Below are positions 1 to 8,899 of a stretch of DNA of 64,000 nt, in pieces. Made by a program: the position numbers and the translations under genes. The number at the start of each line of letters is the position of its first letter. Position 1 is the first letter of the stretch. The DNA is from an uncultured Flavobacterium sp. (GTDB lineage: Bacteria; Bacteroidota; Bacteroidia; Flavobacteriales; Flavobacteriaceae), in the NCBI GenBank assembly GCA_947632215.1, contig CANROJ010000004.1, positions 1-64,000 on the forward strand, given 5' to 3'. The notes beneath the pieces are model-generated. The model was not told the DNA's origin and searched no databases. It saw only the letters and a list, made by a program, of their open reading frames with translations.

Positions 1-243
1 GGCAACTGGGAAAAAAGGTACACCATAATATATCTTTAAAATACTTTGTTGTATTTTATACTTAATATTTATGATCATAAATATCAAAAGACAGCATACA
101 AGAAGACCAAACCATAGTGGATTTAAAGAGGCAGATGAACCATGTTTAATTATATTCATTATAGGGGAGGCTAAAATAGCTATCCCAATTATTATAAATA
201 ACCAGTAGCTTACCGCAGTATTATAGTTTTTTTGCATGTTCAT
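1..243 (-). CDS. Partial two-helix membrane protein (N-terminal 81 codons)
   Basis: An open frame on the minus strand begins with ATG at 243 (a second in-frame ATG is at 237) and runs off the left edge of the window, so the C-terminus is missing. The visible part has a short polar N-terminus and two hydrophobic stretches (about residues 13-30 and 43-58), followed by a basic segment. This resembles small bacterial membrane proteins with two helices ahead of a soluble domain. I do not recognise the family and infer no function. Confidence 0.55.
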   Translation of the reverse strand, partial: MNMQKNYNTAVSYWLFIIIGIAILASPIMNIIKHGSSASLNPLWFGLLVCCLLIFMIINIKYKIQQSILKIYYGVPFFPVA

Positions 244-310
244 AACTATTCTAAACCATTAATGGATTAAGTAGATAAAAAGAGTTGTTTACAATTTGAT
301 TATAAATAAT

Positions 311-347
311 AAAAGGCCAGAAGATAATTATTATCTACTGGCCTTTT
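311..347 (-). terminator. Intrinsic terminator of the thioredoxin-like lipoprotein gene
   Basis: A 10-bp perfect stem AAAAGGCCAG / CTGGCCTTTT encloses a 17-base loop. It lies just 3' of the minus-strand gene at 361-951 and its minus-strand right arm ends in a T-run. Confidence 0.8.
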
Positions 348-360
348 ATATTAGCACAGT

Positions 361-951
361 CTAGTTGTTTTTTGGAGCGTTGTCCAAGAATAACTGTTTT
401 ACTTTTTGTTTGTCATAAGATTTTCCATACTCTAATTCACCAGAGCTAAATATTGCTACCTCTTGTGTAGAAGGAGTAATAACAAAGAAGAATGGGTAAC
501 CTAGAGATTGTGATCCTGGAGCATATTTATCAAACACCTCTTTATTTTTATTCTTCGGTGAGTAATTTAAGTGATAATATAGGTAGTTTTGATCTACAAT
601 AGATTCTAATTCAGGATCGTTGAAAACAAAGTCATTAAATCTTAAACACCAAATACACCAGTTTCCTCCAGCTTGTACAAAAACATTTTTGTTTTGCTGT
701 TTGGCCAAATCAAGTAATTCATTTAGTTTGGCTTGAGCATCTTGTTGCTCATCATATGGTTTAGATAAACTATCCCTTTCTGCTTTTGCTTTTTCTTGAG
801 CAATTCTTTTTTGTTCTAATTCCTCTTGGCTAAGCTCTTTTGCAGTAGATTGTTCTATCAGCTCTGGCTCAGATGCTGTTTGTTCTTTTTTGCAAGCAGT
901 AAAACCTAAGGCTAAAAACGTTAAACAAACTCCTAGTGTTATTTTTCTCAT
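361..951 (-). CDS. Thioredoxin-like lipoprotein
   Basis: This 196-residue protein starts with a lipoprotein signal peptide whose lipobox is LGFTAC, so it should be anchored in the envelope. A charged, Glu/Lys-rich linker of about 50 residues follows, probably a coiled spacer. A thioredoxin-fold domain carries the redox motif WCIWC (CxxC) near residue 98 and a cis-proline-like region near GYPFF. By family it belongs to the thioredoxin_7/DUF255-like group that reduces or isomerises disulfides, or delivers reductant, in the periplasm; the partner is unknown. It is a single gene with its own terminator. Confidence 0.8.
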   Translation of the reverse strand: MRKITLGVCLTFLALGFTACKKEQTASEPELIEQSTAKELSQEELEQKRIAQEKAKAERDSLSKPYDEQQDAQAKLNELLDLAKQQNKNVFVQAGGNWCIWCLRFNDFVFNDPELESIVDQNYLYYHLNYSPKNKNKEVFDKYAPGSQSLGYPFFFVITPSTQEVAIFSSGELEYGKSYDKQKVKQLFLDNAPKNN

Positions 952-1298
952 AGTAAAGGATTGTTATAGATAAGACTTTTTATTTAAGACTAACAAAGTA
1001 CTAAAAAATATTTAAGTCTATTGCTATGAAAAACAAAACTTTTCTAGGATTTAGAGCCTTATACACTAATTTTTTCTCACTTAAAGGTCTTGTTAGTAAA
1101 ACAAGGTTGTTTTTACAAAGACTATCCTTTAAAGATAGTAGATCAAAAATAAATTAATAACTATTTTAAGTATTAACATATCTATAAAGAAATAATCCTT
1201 TGACAGATGGCTCTTTGTCTTGGAAAGATTCTATATATTTATGGAACTGTTATCTAAGAAAATAACGGCTAACTTTATAAAAAACAAAACAAAAAATT
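952..1298. other. Intergenic region between divergent genes
   Basis: AT-rich spacer between a minus-strand and a plus-strand gene that should hold both promoters. I see no exact TAnnTTTG box. A 43-codon open frame at 1026-1157 (+), rich in Lys, Arg and Phe, has no supporting features and is not called. Confidence 0.4.
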
Positions 1299-1934
1299 AT
1301 GAGAAAATCTATATTGGCTTTATCTGCCCTATTACTTAGTACAGGACTATGGGCGCAATCCCATAAATTATTATTTAAGACTAACTATGGAGATTTCAAA
1401 GTTGTTTTGTATGATTTTACCCCTAAGCATCAAGAATTATTATTACAAGCCGTTGAAGACGATCAATATAAGGAGGCTTTATTTAATAGAGTAATTGAGA
1501 ATTTCGTTGTGCAAGGAGGGGAGCACGATGTAGATATTGCCCAAAGAGAGAAAGATTTAGACGATAATCAAAAAATGAGATTGGCTCCAGAATTCGACAC
1601 CCATGCTTACCATAAAGTAGGAGCCTTAGGAGCAGGAAGAGATGATAATCCAGATAAGGCTTCTTTTTTAAATCAAATTTACTTTGTAGTGGGAGATAAG
1701 GTTTCTATGGAGGATATTAATGCCTTAGAAGACAATAGAGATTGGAAATATACCACCGAGCAAAAAATGGATTATCTACACAAAGGCGGTACTCCACGCT
1801 TGGATGGAGATTATACTGTTTTTGGTGAGGTATACCAAGGCTTAGATGTACTACAAACTATTAGTCGAGTAAAAACAGATCAAAAGGACGCTCCTTTAGA
1901 AAAGGTGAATTTTGAAATAGTGAAAATAGAGTAA
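1299..1934 (+). CDS. Exported cyclophilin-type peptidyl-prolyl isomerase
   Basis: The 211-residue product has a cleavable signal peptide (basic start, hydrophobic core, LWAQS cleavage region near residue 20), so it is probably periplasmic. The rest matches the cyclophilin beta-barrel: an N-terminal strand with TNYGDFKVVLYD, the core NRVIENFVVQGG, and the C-terminal YTVFGEVYQGLDVL. Cyclophilins catalyse cis-trans isomerisation of X-Pro bonds during protein folding. The middle (about residues 75-150) is longer and more acidic than in minimal cyclophilins, as is common in Bacteroidota. It appears monocistronic. Confidence 0.88.
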   Translation: MRKSILALSALLLSTGLWAQSHKLLFKTNYGDFKVVLYDFTPKHQELLLQAVEDDQYKEALFNRVIENFVVQGGEHDVDIAQREKDLDDNQKMRLAPEFDTHAYHKVGALGAGRDDNPDKASFLNQIYFVVGDKVSMEDINALEDNRDWKYTTEQKMDYLHKGGTPRLDGDYTVFGEVYQGLDVLQTISRVKTDQKDAPLEKVNFEIVKIE

Positions 1935-1980
1935 GCTGTTTGTAAAAACTTTATTTAATTCAACAAAAATAAATAGACCC

Positions 1981-2020
1981 AAACTCCTAGGAAGACAAAG
2001 TGTTGTTTTACTAGGGGTTT
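1981..2020 (+). terminator. Possible terminator after the cyclophilin gene
   Basis: A 10-bp stem (AAACTCCTAG / CTAGGGGTTT, one T-G wobble) has a 20-base loop and a short, interrupted T-run. It is weaker than the other terminators in the window. Confidence 0.4.
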
Positions 2021-2140
2021 TGAGATTTTTAATGTTTATAGGGATTCTTTATCTTGATTAATTTCCTAGTTAATGAATCTTTTAGATAGCTGTTTTAGAA
2101 TTAAAATGCTTATATTTAGTAAAAGAAAAAAACAATCCCT

Positions 2141-4108
2141 ATGAAATCAGACAACAAAGACTTTGACAAAGTTTTAAGTGATGCCTATACCTTAAGGCAA
2201 GTAGATCATCAACCAGATGGCAGCAAGACTAGGCCTATTCATGCACCAGGACATTCTATGCCATGGGCAGATCAAATAGGAAACTACCAAAGAAACATTG
2301 GTATACCTAGATCTCTAATAACAGATAGTAAGATCTATATCGTTGGATCTGGAATTGCTGGATTAGCAGCTGCTTATTATTTTATTAGAGACGGTAAAGC
2401 AACACCAGAAAATATTGTTTTCTTAGAACAATTAGACGTTGAGGGTGGCTCTTTAGATGGAGCCGGAAATCCTAGCGATGGATATATCATTCGCGGAGGT
2501 CGTGAGATGGTAAGTACGTATGAGAATTTTTGGGATTTGTTTCAAGATATTCCAGCTTTGGAATTACCCGAGCCCTATAGTGTGTTAGATGAGTACCGTT
2601 TGATTAACGATAATGATTCAAACTATTCAGTTTCTCGTTTAATCCATCAAAAGGGACTCATTAAGAATTTCGATGATTTTGGCTTGGCTAAAAAAGATCA
2701 ATATGCATTAGTAAAGATACTTTTAAAAAAGAAAGAAGATTTAGACGATTTAACTATTGAGCAGTATTTTAGCCAGAGCTTCTTAGAGAGTAATTTCTGG
2801 ACGTTTTGGCGTACGATGTTCGCTTTTCAAAACTGGCATAGTTTATTAGAGTTTAAGTTGTATATGCACCGTTTTTTACAGGATATCGATGGATTACATG
2901 ATCTGAGTGCTTTGGTGTTTCCAAAATACAACCAGCATGATACTTTTGTAAAACCCTTAGGAGGATTTTTATCTAAAAAAGGAGTTAAGATTGACTTTGG
3001 TGTATTTGTAGAGGATTTAGATATTGATATCGACCCTAATACACAAACTAAGACAGTAAAGGGAATTCTTACCATTAAGGATGGACAAAAACAAACCATA
3101 GAGGTAAGACCACAGGATTATGTGATTGTAACTACTGGTTCTATGACAGAGGATACCTTCTATGGAGATAATAAAACAGCTCCAGTGGTAGCTATAGATA
3201 ATTCAACTAGTGGCAAGAGTCCAGGATGGCAATTGTGGAAGAACTTAGCTAGTAAATCACCAGATTTTGGTAATCCAGCCAAGTTCTGTAGTAATATTGA
3301 AAAAAGTGGATGGGAGTCTGCTACTTTAACTTGCCGTGAGTCCGCTTTAATTGAAAAATTAAGAGCCCATTCTACTAATGATCCATTTTCTGGAAAAACA
3401 GTTACCGGAGGTATTATTACCATTACAGATTCCAATTGGATAATGAGCTTTACTTGTAATCGTCAACCACACTTTCCCGATCAACCAAAAGACGTACTTG
3501 TTTTATGGGTTTATGCCCTGTTAATGGATAAAGAGGGGAATTATGTGAAAAAACCAATGCCAGAATGTACTGGTGATGAAATCCTAGCAGAATTATGTTA
3601 TCACTTAGGGATAGAGGATAAGCTGCAAAATGTTATAGATAACACTATTGTTCGCACTTCTTATATGCCATATATTACCTCTATGTTTATGCCTAGAGCA
3701 AAAGGTGATAGACCTTCTATTGTTCCAAAAGGTTCTACCAACCTTGGTCTAGTAGGACAGTTCGTGGAGACTAATAACGATGTGGTCTTTACCATGGAGA
3801 GCTCTGTTCGTACGGCTAGAGTTGCTGTATATGAACTTTTAAACTTAAATAAGCAAGTGCCAGATATTAGTCCTTTCCAATATGATATTAGACATTTACT
3901 TAAAGCCGTGAAAACCCTTAATAACGGAAATAGTTTTGTGGGAGAAGGTCTTTTAAAACGATTGTTGAAAAACACCTATTACGAACATGTATTGCCTATT
4001 GATAAGATGGAAAAACCCGACAACACTGGATCATGCATGGATAAAGAACCAGAGAACTTTATGCTCGAGCAATTACACCGAGTAAAAGAGTGGTTTAAGC
4101 ATATCTAG
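2141..4108 (+). CDS. ohyA: Oleate hydratase (FAD-dependent fatty acid double-bond hydratase)
   Basis: The 655-residue protein matches the oleate hydratase / myosin-cross-reactive-antigen family in length and motifs. A dinucleotide-binding signature [17 protein letters not shown] lies near residue 67, followed by an acidic strand end (FLEQLD) and the family motif RGGREM. The family adds water to cis-9 double bonds of unsaturated fatty acids such as oleate, giving 10-hydroxy acids, with FAD in a structural role; it often detoxifies host or environmental fatty acids. There is no signal peptide, so it should be cytosolic or peripheral to the membrane. It stands alone, with a TATATTTA promoter-like box about 24 bp upstream and a strong terminator after it. 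Confidence 0.95.
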   Translation: MKSDNKDFDKVLSDAYTLRQVDHQPDGSKTRPIHAPGHSMPWADQIGNYQRNIGIPRSLITDSKIYIVGSGIAGLAAAYYFIRDGKATPENIVFLEQLDVEGGSLDGAGNPSDGYIIRGGREMVSTYENFWDLFQDIPALELPEPYSVLDEYRLINDNDSNYSVSRLIHQKGLIKNFDDFGLAKKDQYALVKILLKKKEDLDDLTIEQYFSQSFLESNFWTFWRTMFAFQNWHSLLEFKLYMHRFLQDIDGLHDLSALVFPKYNQHDTFVKPLGGFLSKKGVKIDFGVFVEDLDIDIDPNTQTKTVKGILTIKDGQKQTIEVRPQDYVIVTTGSMTEDTFYGDNKTAPVVAIDNSTSGKSPGWQLWKNLASKSPDFGNPAKFCSNIEKSGWESATLTCRESALIEKLRAHSTNDPFSGKTVTGGIITITDSNWIMSFTCNRQPHFPDQPKDVLVLWVYALLMDKEGNYVKKPMPECTGDEILAELCYHLGIEDKLQNVIDNTIVRTSYMPYITSMFMPRAKGDRPSIVPKGSTNLGLVGQFVETNNDVVFTMESSVRTARVAVYELLNLNKQVPDISPFQYDIRHLLKAVKTLNNGNSFVGEGLLKRLLKNTYYEHVLPIDKMEKPDNTGSCMDKEPENFMLEQLHRVKEWFKHI

Positions 4109-4136
4109 ATTTAAATACAGTTCTATAGTATAGAAC

Positions 4137-4172
4137 AAGGCATTGGACAAAAACAGGTTCAATGCCTTTTTT
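4137..4172 (+). terminator. Intrinsic terminator of ohyA
   Basis: A 9-bp perfect stem (AAGGCATTG / CAATGCCTT) with a 14-base loop is followed by a T-run. Confidence 0.85.
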
Positions 4173-4249
4173 AATGCTAGAAGTTTTTTTTTAACTCTGA
4201 TTAAAACTCTTATCTTTATACCTAGCCAATTTCAACCCATTATAGTCCA

Positions 4250-4828
4250 GTGCAAAGATATCAACCCTTTAGAATAGCTTTAAGTGGCATTGTGAAAAAC
4301 TTTCAGTTTTTTATCACCATATTGTATTTATTTGCCATAGCCATTGGGATGCTTTTTAATAATTATAAGTATAAAGCTTTTGATATCAATATTTTTGACT
4401 ATTCAAGTGTGTTTGATTTTTTGATGGCTCCTTTTGCAGATTATCGCATATTAGCTTTTACAATAATAACTATGCTACTGAGCTATGGGGTATATTTATT
4501 AGATACTACTTTGCAGTATAAGTATCCTAGAGAGTATTCCAAGAGTATTTGGCACTTGGATAGGTTTAAAGGATATTATCTTATAAAGGTAGTTTGTTCT
4601 ATAGCTTTCTTTGTGTTTTATCTTTTCTTAGCAGCTATACTCTATGGAAAGACTACCTATAAGGAGACTCTAGCTCAAAGTCCCGTGCAAATAAATTTTA
4701 TAAATAAGCAGAGTCAAAGCGCAATACTCATTGGAAAGACTAGCGAAGTTTTGTTTGTTTATCAAAAACAAACCATAAAAGTTATTCCAATAAACACAGG
4801 CTTACTTTACATTGAAATAAGTAAATAA
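4250..4828 (+). CDS. Unrecognised inner-membrane protein with three predicted helices
   Basis: A 192-residue product is read from a GTG start at 4250; the next in-frame ATG (codon 34) would cut the first helix. Hydrophobic segments lie near residues 15-35, 68-88 and 108-130. A soluble C-terminal part of about 55 residues is rich in beta-forming residues. A promoter-like TATCTTTA sits about 35 bp upstream. It lies 22 bp before the pirin gene and may be co-transcribed with it and the OsmC gene. I do not recognise the family. Confidence 0.6.
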   Translation: MQRYQPFRIALSGIVKNFQFFITILYLFAIAIGMLFNNYKYKAFDINIFDYSSVFDFLMAPFADYRILAFTIITMLLSYGVYLLDTTLQYKYPREYSKSIWHLDRFKGYYLIKVVCSIAFFVFYLFLAAILYGKTTYKETLAQSPVQINFINKQSQSAILIGKTSEVLFVYQKQTIKVIPINTGLLYIEISK

Positions 4829-4850
4829 TAATTTTTTAGATAGATATAAT

Positions 4851-5765
4851 ATGTCCAATATTTCATTAATAATAGAAGAAAGAGCTGCTAGTATAGGTAA
4901 TTTCTTAGTAGGTAGATTACTGCCTTTTAGACAAAAGAGAATGGTAGGTCCTTTTGCTTTTATAGATCACATGGGACCTATTAGTGTAAAGGACCATGAT
5001 AACTTAGATGTAGATCCACATCCTCATATTGGCCTTAGTACTTTAACCTATCTTTTTGAGGGAGAACTAGAACATAAAGACAGTATAGGTACCATTAAGC
5101 GTATCACCCCAGGAGCCGTAAATTTTATGACCGCAGGAAGCGGCGTGGTACACTCCGAGAGAATTCCACAGGGATATAGAGAGAGCAACCCCAATGGAGT
5201 ACTACATGGTTTACAAATATGGATTGCCTTACCGGTAGAGTTAGAAAAGACTCCAGCTAGCTTTGTTCATGTTAATAAAGAGGATTTACCTTCTTGGGTA
5301 GAAGACCAAGTGGAGTATACTTTGGTAGCTGGTAAAGCATTGGGTAGAGAATCGAGCGTTCCGGTGAGTAGTCCACTGTACTTCATAGAGATAAAGAGTC
5401 CACAGGCCAAAACTATAAATATTGGAGATGGTCTATATGGGGAATCTGCTTTATACATCCTACAGGGGTCTGTAATTACAGAAGGACAAGAGTTTGGTCC
5501 TAAGCAAATATTAATAGCTAAAGATGCTACTTTGTGTAGTTTTGAAGTTACTGCCGGAAGTATTGTTTATATTTTTGGAGGAGAGCCTTTAAAGGAACAA
5601 AGACATTTATTGTGGAATTTTGTAGCTAGTGATACGAAGGATCTTCAACAAGCCAAACAAGCTTGGATAGACCAGGACTATGAACAGTTTCCTTTAATTC
5701 CAAGTGATAACCAAACCTATGTACCTTTCCCAGAACCTAAAGAAGGCTTTAGAGAAAAGAAATAG
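4851..5765 (+). CDS. Pirin family protein (bicupin)
   Basis: The 304-residue protein has the pirin two-cupin layout. The N-terminal cupin shows the metal-site pattern PHPHIGLSTLTYLFEG, then ELEH, then GSGVVHSE, supplying the three histidines and one glutamate that bind iron. The C-terminal cupin (about residues 170-270) lacks these ligands, as usual. Some bacterial pirins have quercetin 2,3-dioxygenase activity or act in redox stress; the substrate here is not visible. The OsmC-like gene follows after 43 bp, and a pirin-OsmC pair fits a reactive-compound response. Confidence 0.92.
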   Translation: MSNISLIIEERAASIGNFLVGRLLPFRQKRMVGPFAFIDHMGPISVKDHDNLDVDPHPHIGLSTLTYLFEGELEHKDSIGTIKRITPGAVNFMTAGSGVVHSERIPQGYRESNPNGVLHGLQIWIALPVELEKTPASFVHVNKEDLPSWVEDQVEYTLVAGKALGRESSVPVSSPLYFIEIKSPQAKTINIGDGLYGESALYILQGSVITEGQEFGPKQILIAKDATLCSFEVTAGSIVYIFGGEPLKEQRHLLWNFVASDTKDLQQAKQAWIDQDYEQFPLIPSDNQTYVPFPEPKEGFREKK

Positions 5766-5808
5766 AGAATCAACGAGTTAAAGAAACAAACCAATTAAAT
5801 CCCATACT

Positions 5809-6210
5809 ATGTTAGCAAAGGTAACAGCCATTATAAAAGAACAAGATTATTTAACCAATATTTCAACAGGAGATAAACATATCCTAGCCGATGAACCAGC
5901 CTCTTTAGGAGGAGGTGATAAGGGCTTTACTCCTTATGATTTATTAGCTAGCTCTTTAGCTAGTTGTAGTGTTATAACTCTTCGCATGTATAGCAAACAA
6001 AAACAGTGGGAGGTAGGCCATATTAGCGCTGAGGTAATCTTGCAAACAGATCCACAGAGTAATAAGGTAACTTTCTTAAGACAGATCCACTTTGAAAATG
6101 CAACTTTAGAAGACAAACAATACGATAGACTTTTAAATGTAGCCCAAAAGTGTCCGGTTCACAAACTCTTAAGTGGACAAATAGAGATTATTACAAGTAT
6201 TAGTAAATAA
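5809..6210 (+). CDS. OsmC family peroxidase-like protein
   Basis: The 133-residue product has the OsmC/Ohr fold signature: PYDLLASSLASCSVITLRMY with one redox cysteine, and KCPVHKLL with the second near residue 116. OsmC/Ohr proteins are dimeric thiol peroxidases that reduce organic hydroperoxides with two cysteines. The GGGDKGFTPYDLL loop suggests the YhfA/OsmC-like branch rather than classical Ohr. It ends before a palindromic terminator shared with the convergent ddh gene. Confidence 0.9.
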   Translation: MLAKVTAIIKEQDYLTNISTGDKHILADEPASLGGGDKGFTPYDLLASSLASCSVITLRMYSKQKQWEVGHISAEVILQTDPQSNKVTFLRQIHFENATLEDKQYDRLLNVAQKCPVHKLLSGQIEIITSISK

Positions 6211-6211
6211 G

Positions 6212-6247
6212 ATAAAGCCCCTTTTTTTAAAAAAAAGGGGCTTTATA
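6212..6247. terminator. Bidirectional terminator between osmC-like and ddh genes
   Basis: A nearly perfect palindrome (ATAAAGCCCC, T-run, A-run, GGGGCTTTAT) serves two convergent genes. Confidence 0.9.
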
Positions 6248-6252
6248 ATACT

Positions 6253-7242
6253 TTATAAGATTTCTTTTCTCAAATCTGCAGCAGATTTACTTGATAAGTA
6301 ACCTAAAGGAATATCAAAAACAGTTCTAGCTCCAACTTGTCCTTCACTAGCTAATTTACCAATTGCTCTTGTAAAGGCAACCAGTACGCTTGCTGTAAAT
6401 TCAGGGTTGCTATCTAAATGAAGGCTAAATTCCATTCTATGTTGACTTCCACTTGCTGTTTTACCAGAAGTAATTACCATACCACCATGTGGCATTTTAT
6501 TGTGGTCTTCTAGCATTTTTTCTTCACTAATAAAGTGTACGCTTGTGTGATATTCAGCAAAATAGTTAGGCATTTGCTTAATTGTTGTTTCAATTAAATC
6601 TTTGTCTGCCTGTGGTTCTGCCACTACGTAACATACTCTTTGGTGACGATCAGCATTGCTTAAAGAAGGGTTATTTCCGTTTCTTACCAGCTCAATAGCT
6701 TCTTTTTTAGGAATAGTATATTGCACTCCCATTTTCACTCCCTCTACGCGTCTAATGGCATCAGAGTGACCTTGGCTAAGGCCTTCTCCCCAAAATGTAT
6801 ATTCGTGGCTTACAGGTAAGATACTCTGTCCTAGTAAACGTGCAATGGAGAATAATCCTGGATCCCAACCAGTAGAAATTAAACTAAGGGTATTGTTTTG
6901 TTTGGTAACTTTATCTACCATGTCAAAATAATCAGGAATTTTAGCATGGGTATCAAAACTATCTACTGTATGGAACATAGAGGAAATCTGACTCACTTGC
7001 TCTGGTAAATCTTTAGCCGATCCCCCGCATAAAATCATTACATCTACCAATCCTTTATACTCTTGGATTTGGTCTAAAGCAATTACTGTAGCTTTAGAAT
7101 CTATGTCCTTAGGACTTCTTCTGGTGAATATTCCTACTAAAGTTAGATCGGGATTTTGGCTAATAGCCATTTCTACACCTTTTCCTAAATTTCCATACCC
7201 TACGATACCTACTCTAAGGGTGGTTTTGATTGTATTTTGCAT
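6253..7242 (-). CDS. ddh: meso-Diaminopimelate D-dehydrogenase
   Basis: The 329-residue protein begins with a Rossmann NADP-binding motif (VGIVGYGNLGKGVE) and contains the family-specific segments STGWDPGLFS and MPHGGMVITSG. The length matches Ddh enzymes (about 320-330). Ddh converts tetrahydrodipicolinate, ammonia and NADPH to meso-diaminopimelate in one step, bypassing the acyl-transfer branches of lysine and peptidoglycan precursor synthesis, or runs in reverse. It acts in the cytosol as a dimer. It is a single gene; no other lysine pathway gene lies nearby. Confidence 0.93.
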   Translation of the reverse strand: MQNTIKTTLRVGIVGYGNLGKGVEMAISQNPDLTLVGIFTRRSPKDIDSKATVIALDQIQEYKGLVDVMILCGGSAKDLPEQVSQISSMFHTVDSFDTHAKIPDYFDMVDKVTKQNNTLSLISTGWDPGLFSIARLLGQSILPVSHEYTFWGEGLSQGHSDAIRRVEGVKMGVQYTIPKKEAIELVRNGNNPSLSNADRHQRVCYVVAEPQADKDLIETTIKQMPNYFAEYHTSVHFISEEKMLEDHNKMPHGGMVITSGKTASGSQHRMEFSLHLDSNPEFTASVLVAFTRAIGKLASEGQVGARTVFDIPLGYLSSKSAADLRKEIL

Positions 7243-7440
7243 TAATTATATTTTAAGGTAAATTATATTTCTAGTAATTCTTTATTCCAAGAAAGCTATA
7301 CTATAGCTGTGGGATGTGCTAAATTACTTAAAGATTTTTACATGGAGTAATTTATAAAAAGGGTATTTTTCTGTTTTTTGGCTGTTTTTTTACCCATATA
7401 GAGTAAAATGAGTAAATAAAAGTTGTTTCTAATTGTTTTC
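7243..7440. other. Spacer with a 9-bp inverted repeat
   Basis: AT-rich intergenic DNA upstream of ddh (minus) and the YceI gene (plus). A 9-bp inverted repeat TAAATTACT / AGTAATTTA spans 7320-7354. No gene seen. Confidence 0.4.
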
Positions 7441-7485
7441 TTAAACTAGGTTAAGTGGATTTAGCCAGATTCACTAGTATATTTG
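7441..7485 (+). promoter_or_regulatory. Palindromic operator plus -7 box upstream of the cytosolic YceI gene
   Basis: TTAAACTAGGTTAA at 7441-7454 (one mismatch from a perfect palindrome) is followed after 23 bp by the Bacteroidota -7 box TATATTTG at 7478-7485. The same arrangement precedes the exported YceI gene at 26959-27002. The shared stretch is CTAGGTTAAGTG, then 23-24 bp, then TTTGTAATA. The leader to the start codon at 7621 would be about 130 nt. Confidence 0.65.
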
Positions 7486-7620
7486 TAATATCAAAATAGG
7501 GGATCTAAGACCTTGAATTATAGTTTATTGGTTGTTGTTTTAGACACTATTTCTAAAGGTAATCAAAATAATAATAAGCAAGAATCCCGAAAATAAAACA
7601 TTAATTTAAAAAAATATATT

Positions 7621-8160
7621 ATGAGCAAGAAATTAACCTGGTCTTTTGACCCTACACACTCTCAAGTTATCTTTAAAGTAAAACATTTAGTTTTCAGTTC
7701 TATAATGGGAAGATTCAATTCTTTTAACGTGGAAATGAAAAACGATTCTCAAGATTTTACTAACGCAAGCTTAGCTTTCTCAGCCGAAGTTTCCTCGGTA
7801 GATACTAATAATAAAGATCGTGACAATCACTTGCAGAGTGCAGACTTTTTCAATGTTGAAGAGTTTCCATCTATTCGTTTTGTATCTACAGCTATTAAGG
7901 CTACTGAGCAAGATAAATACCAAGTAATCGGAGATTTAAGTATCTTAGGAAAAACTATTTCTACTGTATTTGAAGCTAAAGTTAGCCCTATTGTAATCGA
8001 TCCATGGGGAAATGAAAAGGTAGCTATTTCTTTGAATAGCAAAGTAAATAGAAATGACTTTGGTCTTAGTTTTAATGCAACCTTAGAAAAAGGTGGTTTT
8101 TTAATTGGAGAACAAGTTGAGTTAAACGCTGAGGTACAATTCGTAAGAACGCAAGCCTAA
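7621..8160 (+). CDS. YceI family protein, cytosolic form
   Basis: A 179-residue YceI-type lipocalin-like beta barrel. It opens with WSFDPTHSQVIFKVKHLVFS and continues with the typical RDNHLQSADFFNVEEFPSIRF block (here cited in two parts: RDNHLQSADFF and EEFPSIRF) and a GDLSILGKT strand. Family members bind polyisoprenoid-type lipids. It lacks a signal peptide, unlike the paralog at 27029-27604, so it should act in the cytosol. Its promoter region shares a palindrome with that paralog. A terminator follows. Confidence 0.9.
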   Translation: MSKKLTWSFDPTHSQVIFKVKHLVFSSIMGRFNSFNVEMKNDSQDFTNASLAFSAEVSSVDTNNKDRDNHLQSADFFNVEEFPSIRFVSTAIKATEQDKYQVIGDLSILGKTISTVFEAKVSPIVIDPWGNEKVAISLNSKVNRNDFGLSFNATLEKGGFLIGEQVELNAEVQFVRTQA

Positions 8161-8200
8161 TTATAAGAATAATTTTTCCATATAATACCTTTATATTTAA

Positions 8201-8232
8201 GTCCTCTGTTTTTAAAATAGAGGGCTTTTTTT
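8201..8232 (+). terminator. Intrinsic terminator of the YceI gene
   Basis: A stem GTCCTCT / AGAGGGC (one wobble pair) is followed by a T-run that reaches into the 3' end of the convergent GNAT gene. Confidence 0.75.
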
Positions 8233-8707
8233 ATTGTTTTTTTAAGGCGTAGGTGAGTCTTACTCTTCCATCCTCTAAGATGTCAGTGGCCTGTAGCTGC
8301 ATGTTGTTTTTAATACAAATTCTCTCAGACCCTTTATTTTCTTGGTACATTCTACAAATAACCATTTTGGTAGGTGTGCTTGTAAATACTCTTTTTATAA
8401 GATGGGCTAGAATACTAGTGCCAAAGCCTTTATTGTGGTAGGGATAGTCAAGAATATAACCAAACTCTAGGGTATGTTCACTATCGGGATATTTGTAAAT
8501 TCCGGCTTGGCCTAAAACATTTCCTAAATTGTCTTTTATTACCAGTAACTCTCTTGAAGGGATTTTAATAAAAGAATCCTTAATTTGTTCTAGTGATAGT
8601 TCACTAAGATTAGAAGGGATAAAGCGAGTGTTTTTAGGTTCTTTATAAATCGATTCTATAGACATTAAGTCAGATTCAATAATACTGCAAAGTTTTAAAT
8701 TATCCAT
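8231..8707 (-). CDS. GNAT family N-acetyltransferase
   Basis: A 158-residue single-domain acetyltransferase of the RimJ/RimL-like type. The central part has LEFGYILDYPYHNKGFGT, where the acetyl-CoA pyrophosphate loop is KGFGTS (a Q/RxxGxG/A variant), then RMYQENKGSERICIKNN, typical of the C-terminal half. Substrates may be protein N-termini or small amines; this cannot be told from sequence. It is a lone gene whose 3' end touches the terminator of the convergent YceI gene. Confidence 0.82.
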   Translation of the reverse strand: MDNLKLCSIIESDLMSIESIYKEPKNTRFIPSNLSELSLEQIKDSFIKIPSRELLVIKDNLGNVLGQAGIYKYPDSEHTLEFGYILDYPYHNKGFGTSILAHLIKRVFTSTPTKMVICRMYQENKGSERICIKNNMQLQATDILEDGRVRLTYALKKQ

Positions 8708-8899
8708 AGTAATGTTCTTTATGCCTTTTAATAGTTATAGTATCGATTGACTTTGGCCATAATTAATTGTCTTATTGTAAGTAGTCATACAATGGAGTAA
8801 TAAAGTAAAGCCACTTGAGAGTCAAAAATAATTACATGTGATAAATGTATAGAAAAATAGTGGCAATAAAATATTCTCTTGAAAATAATTTACCTTAAC

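Noticed and set aside
1026..1157. A 43-codon basic open frame between the thioredoxin-like and cyclophilin genes
   Set aside because: No recognisable domain, membrane segment or promoter; length is compatible with chance in AT-rich DNA.
7320..7354. Inverted repeat TAAATTACT / AGTAATTTA upstream of the cytosolic YceI gene
   Set aside because: AT-only arms with a 17-base spacer in AT-rich DNA; not found at the other YceI gene, so not part of the shared element.
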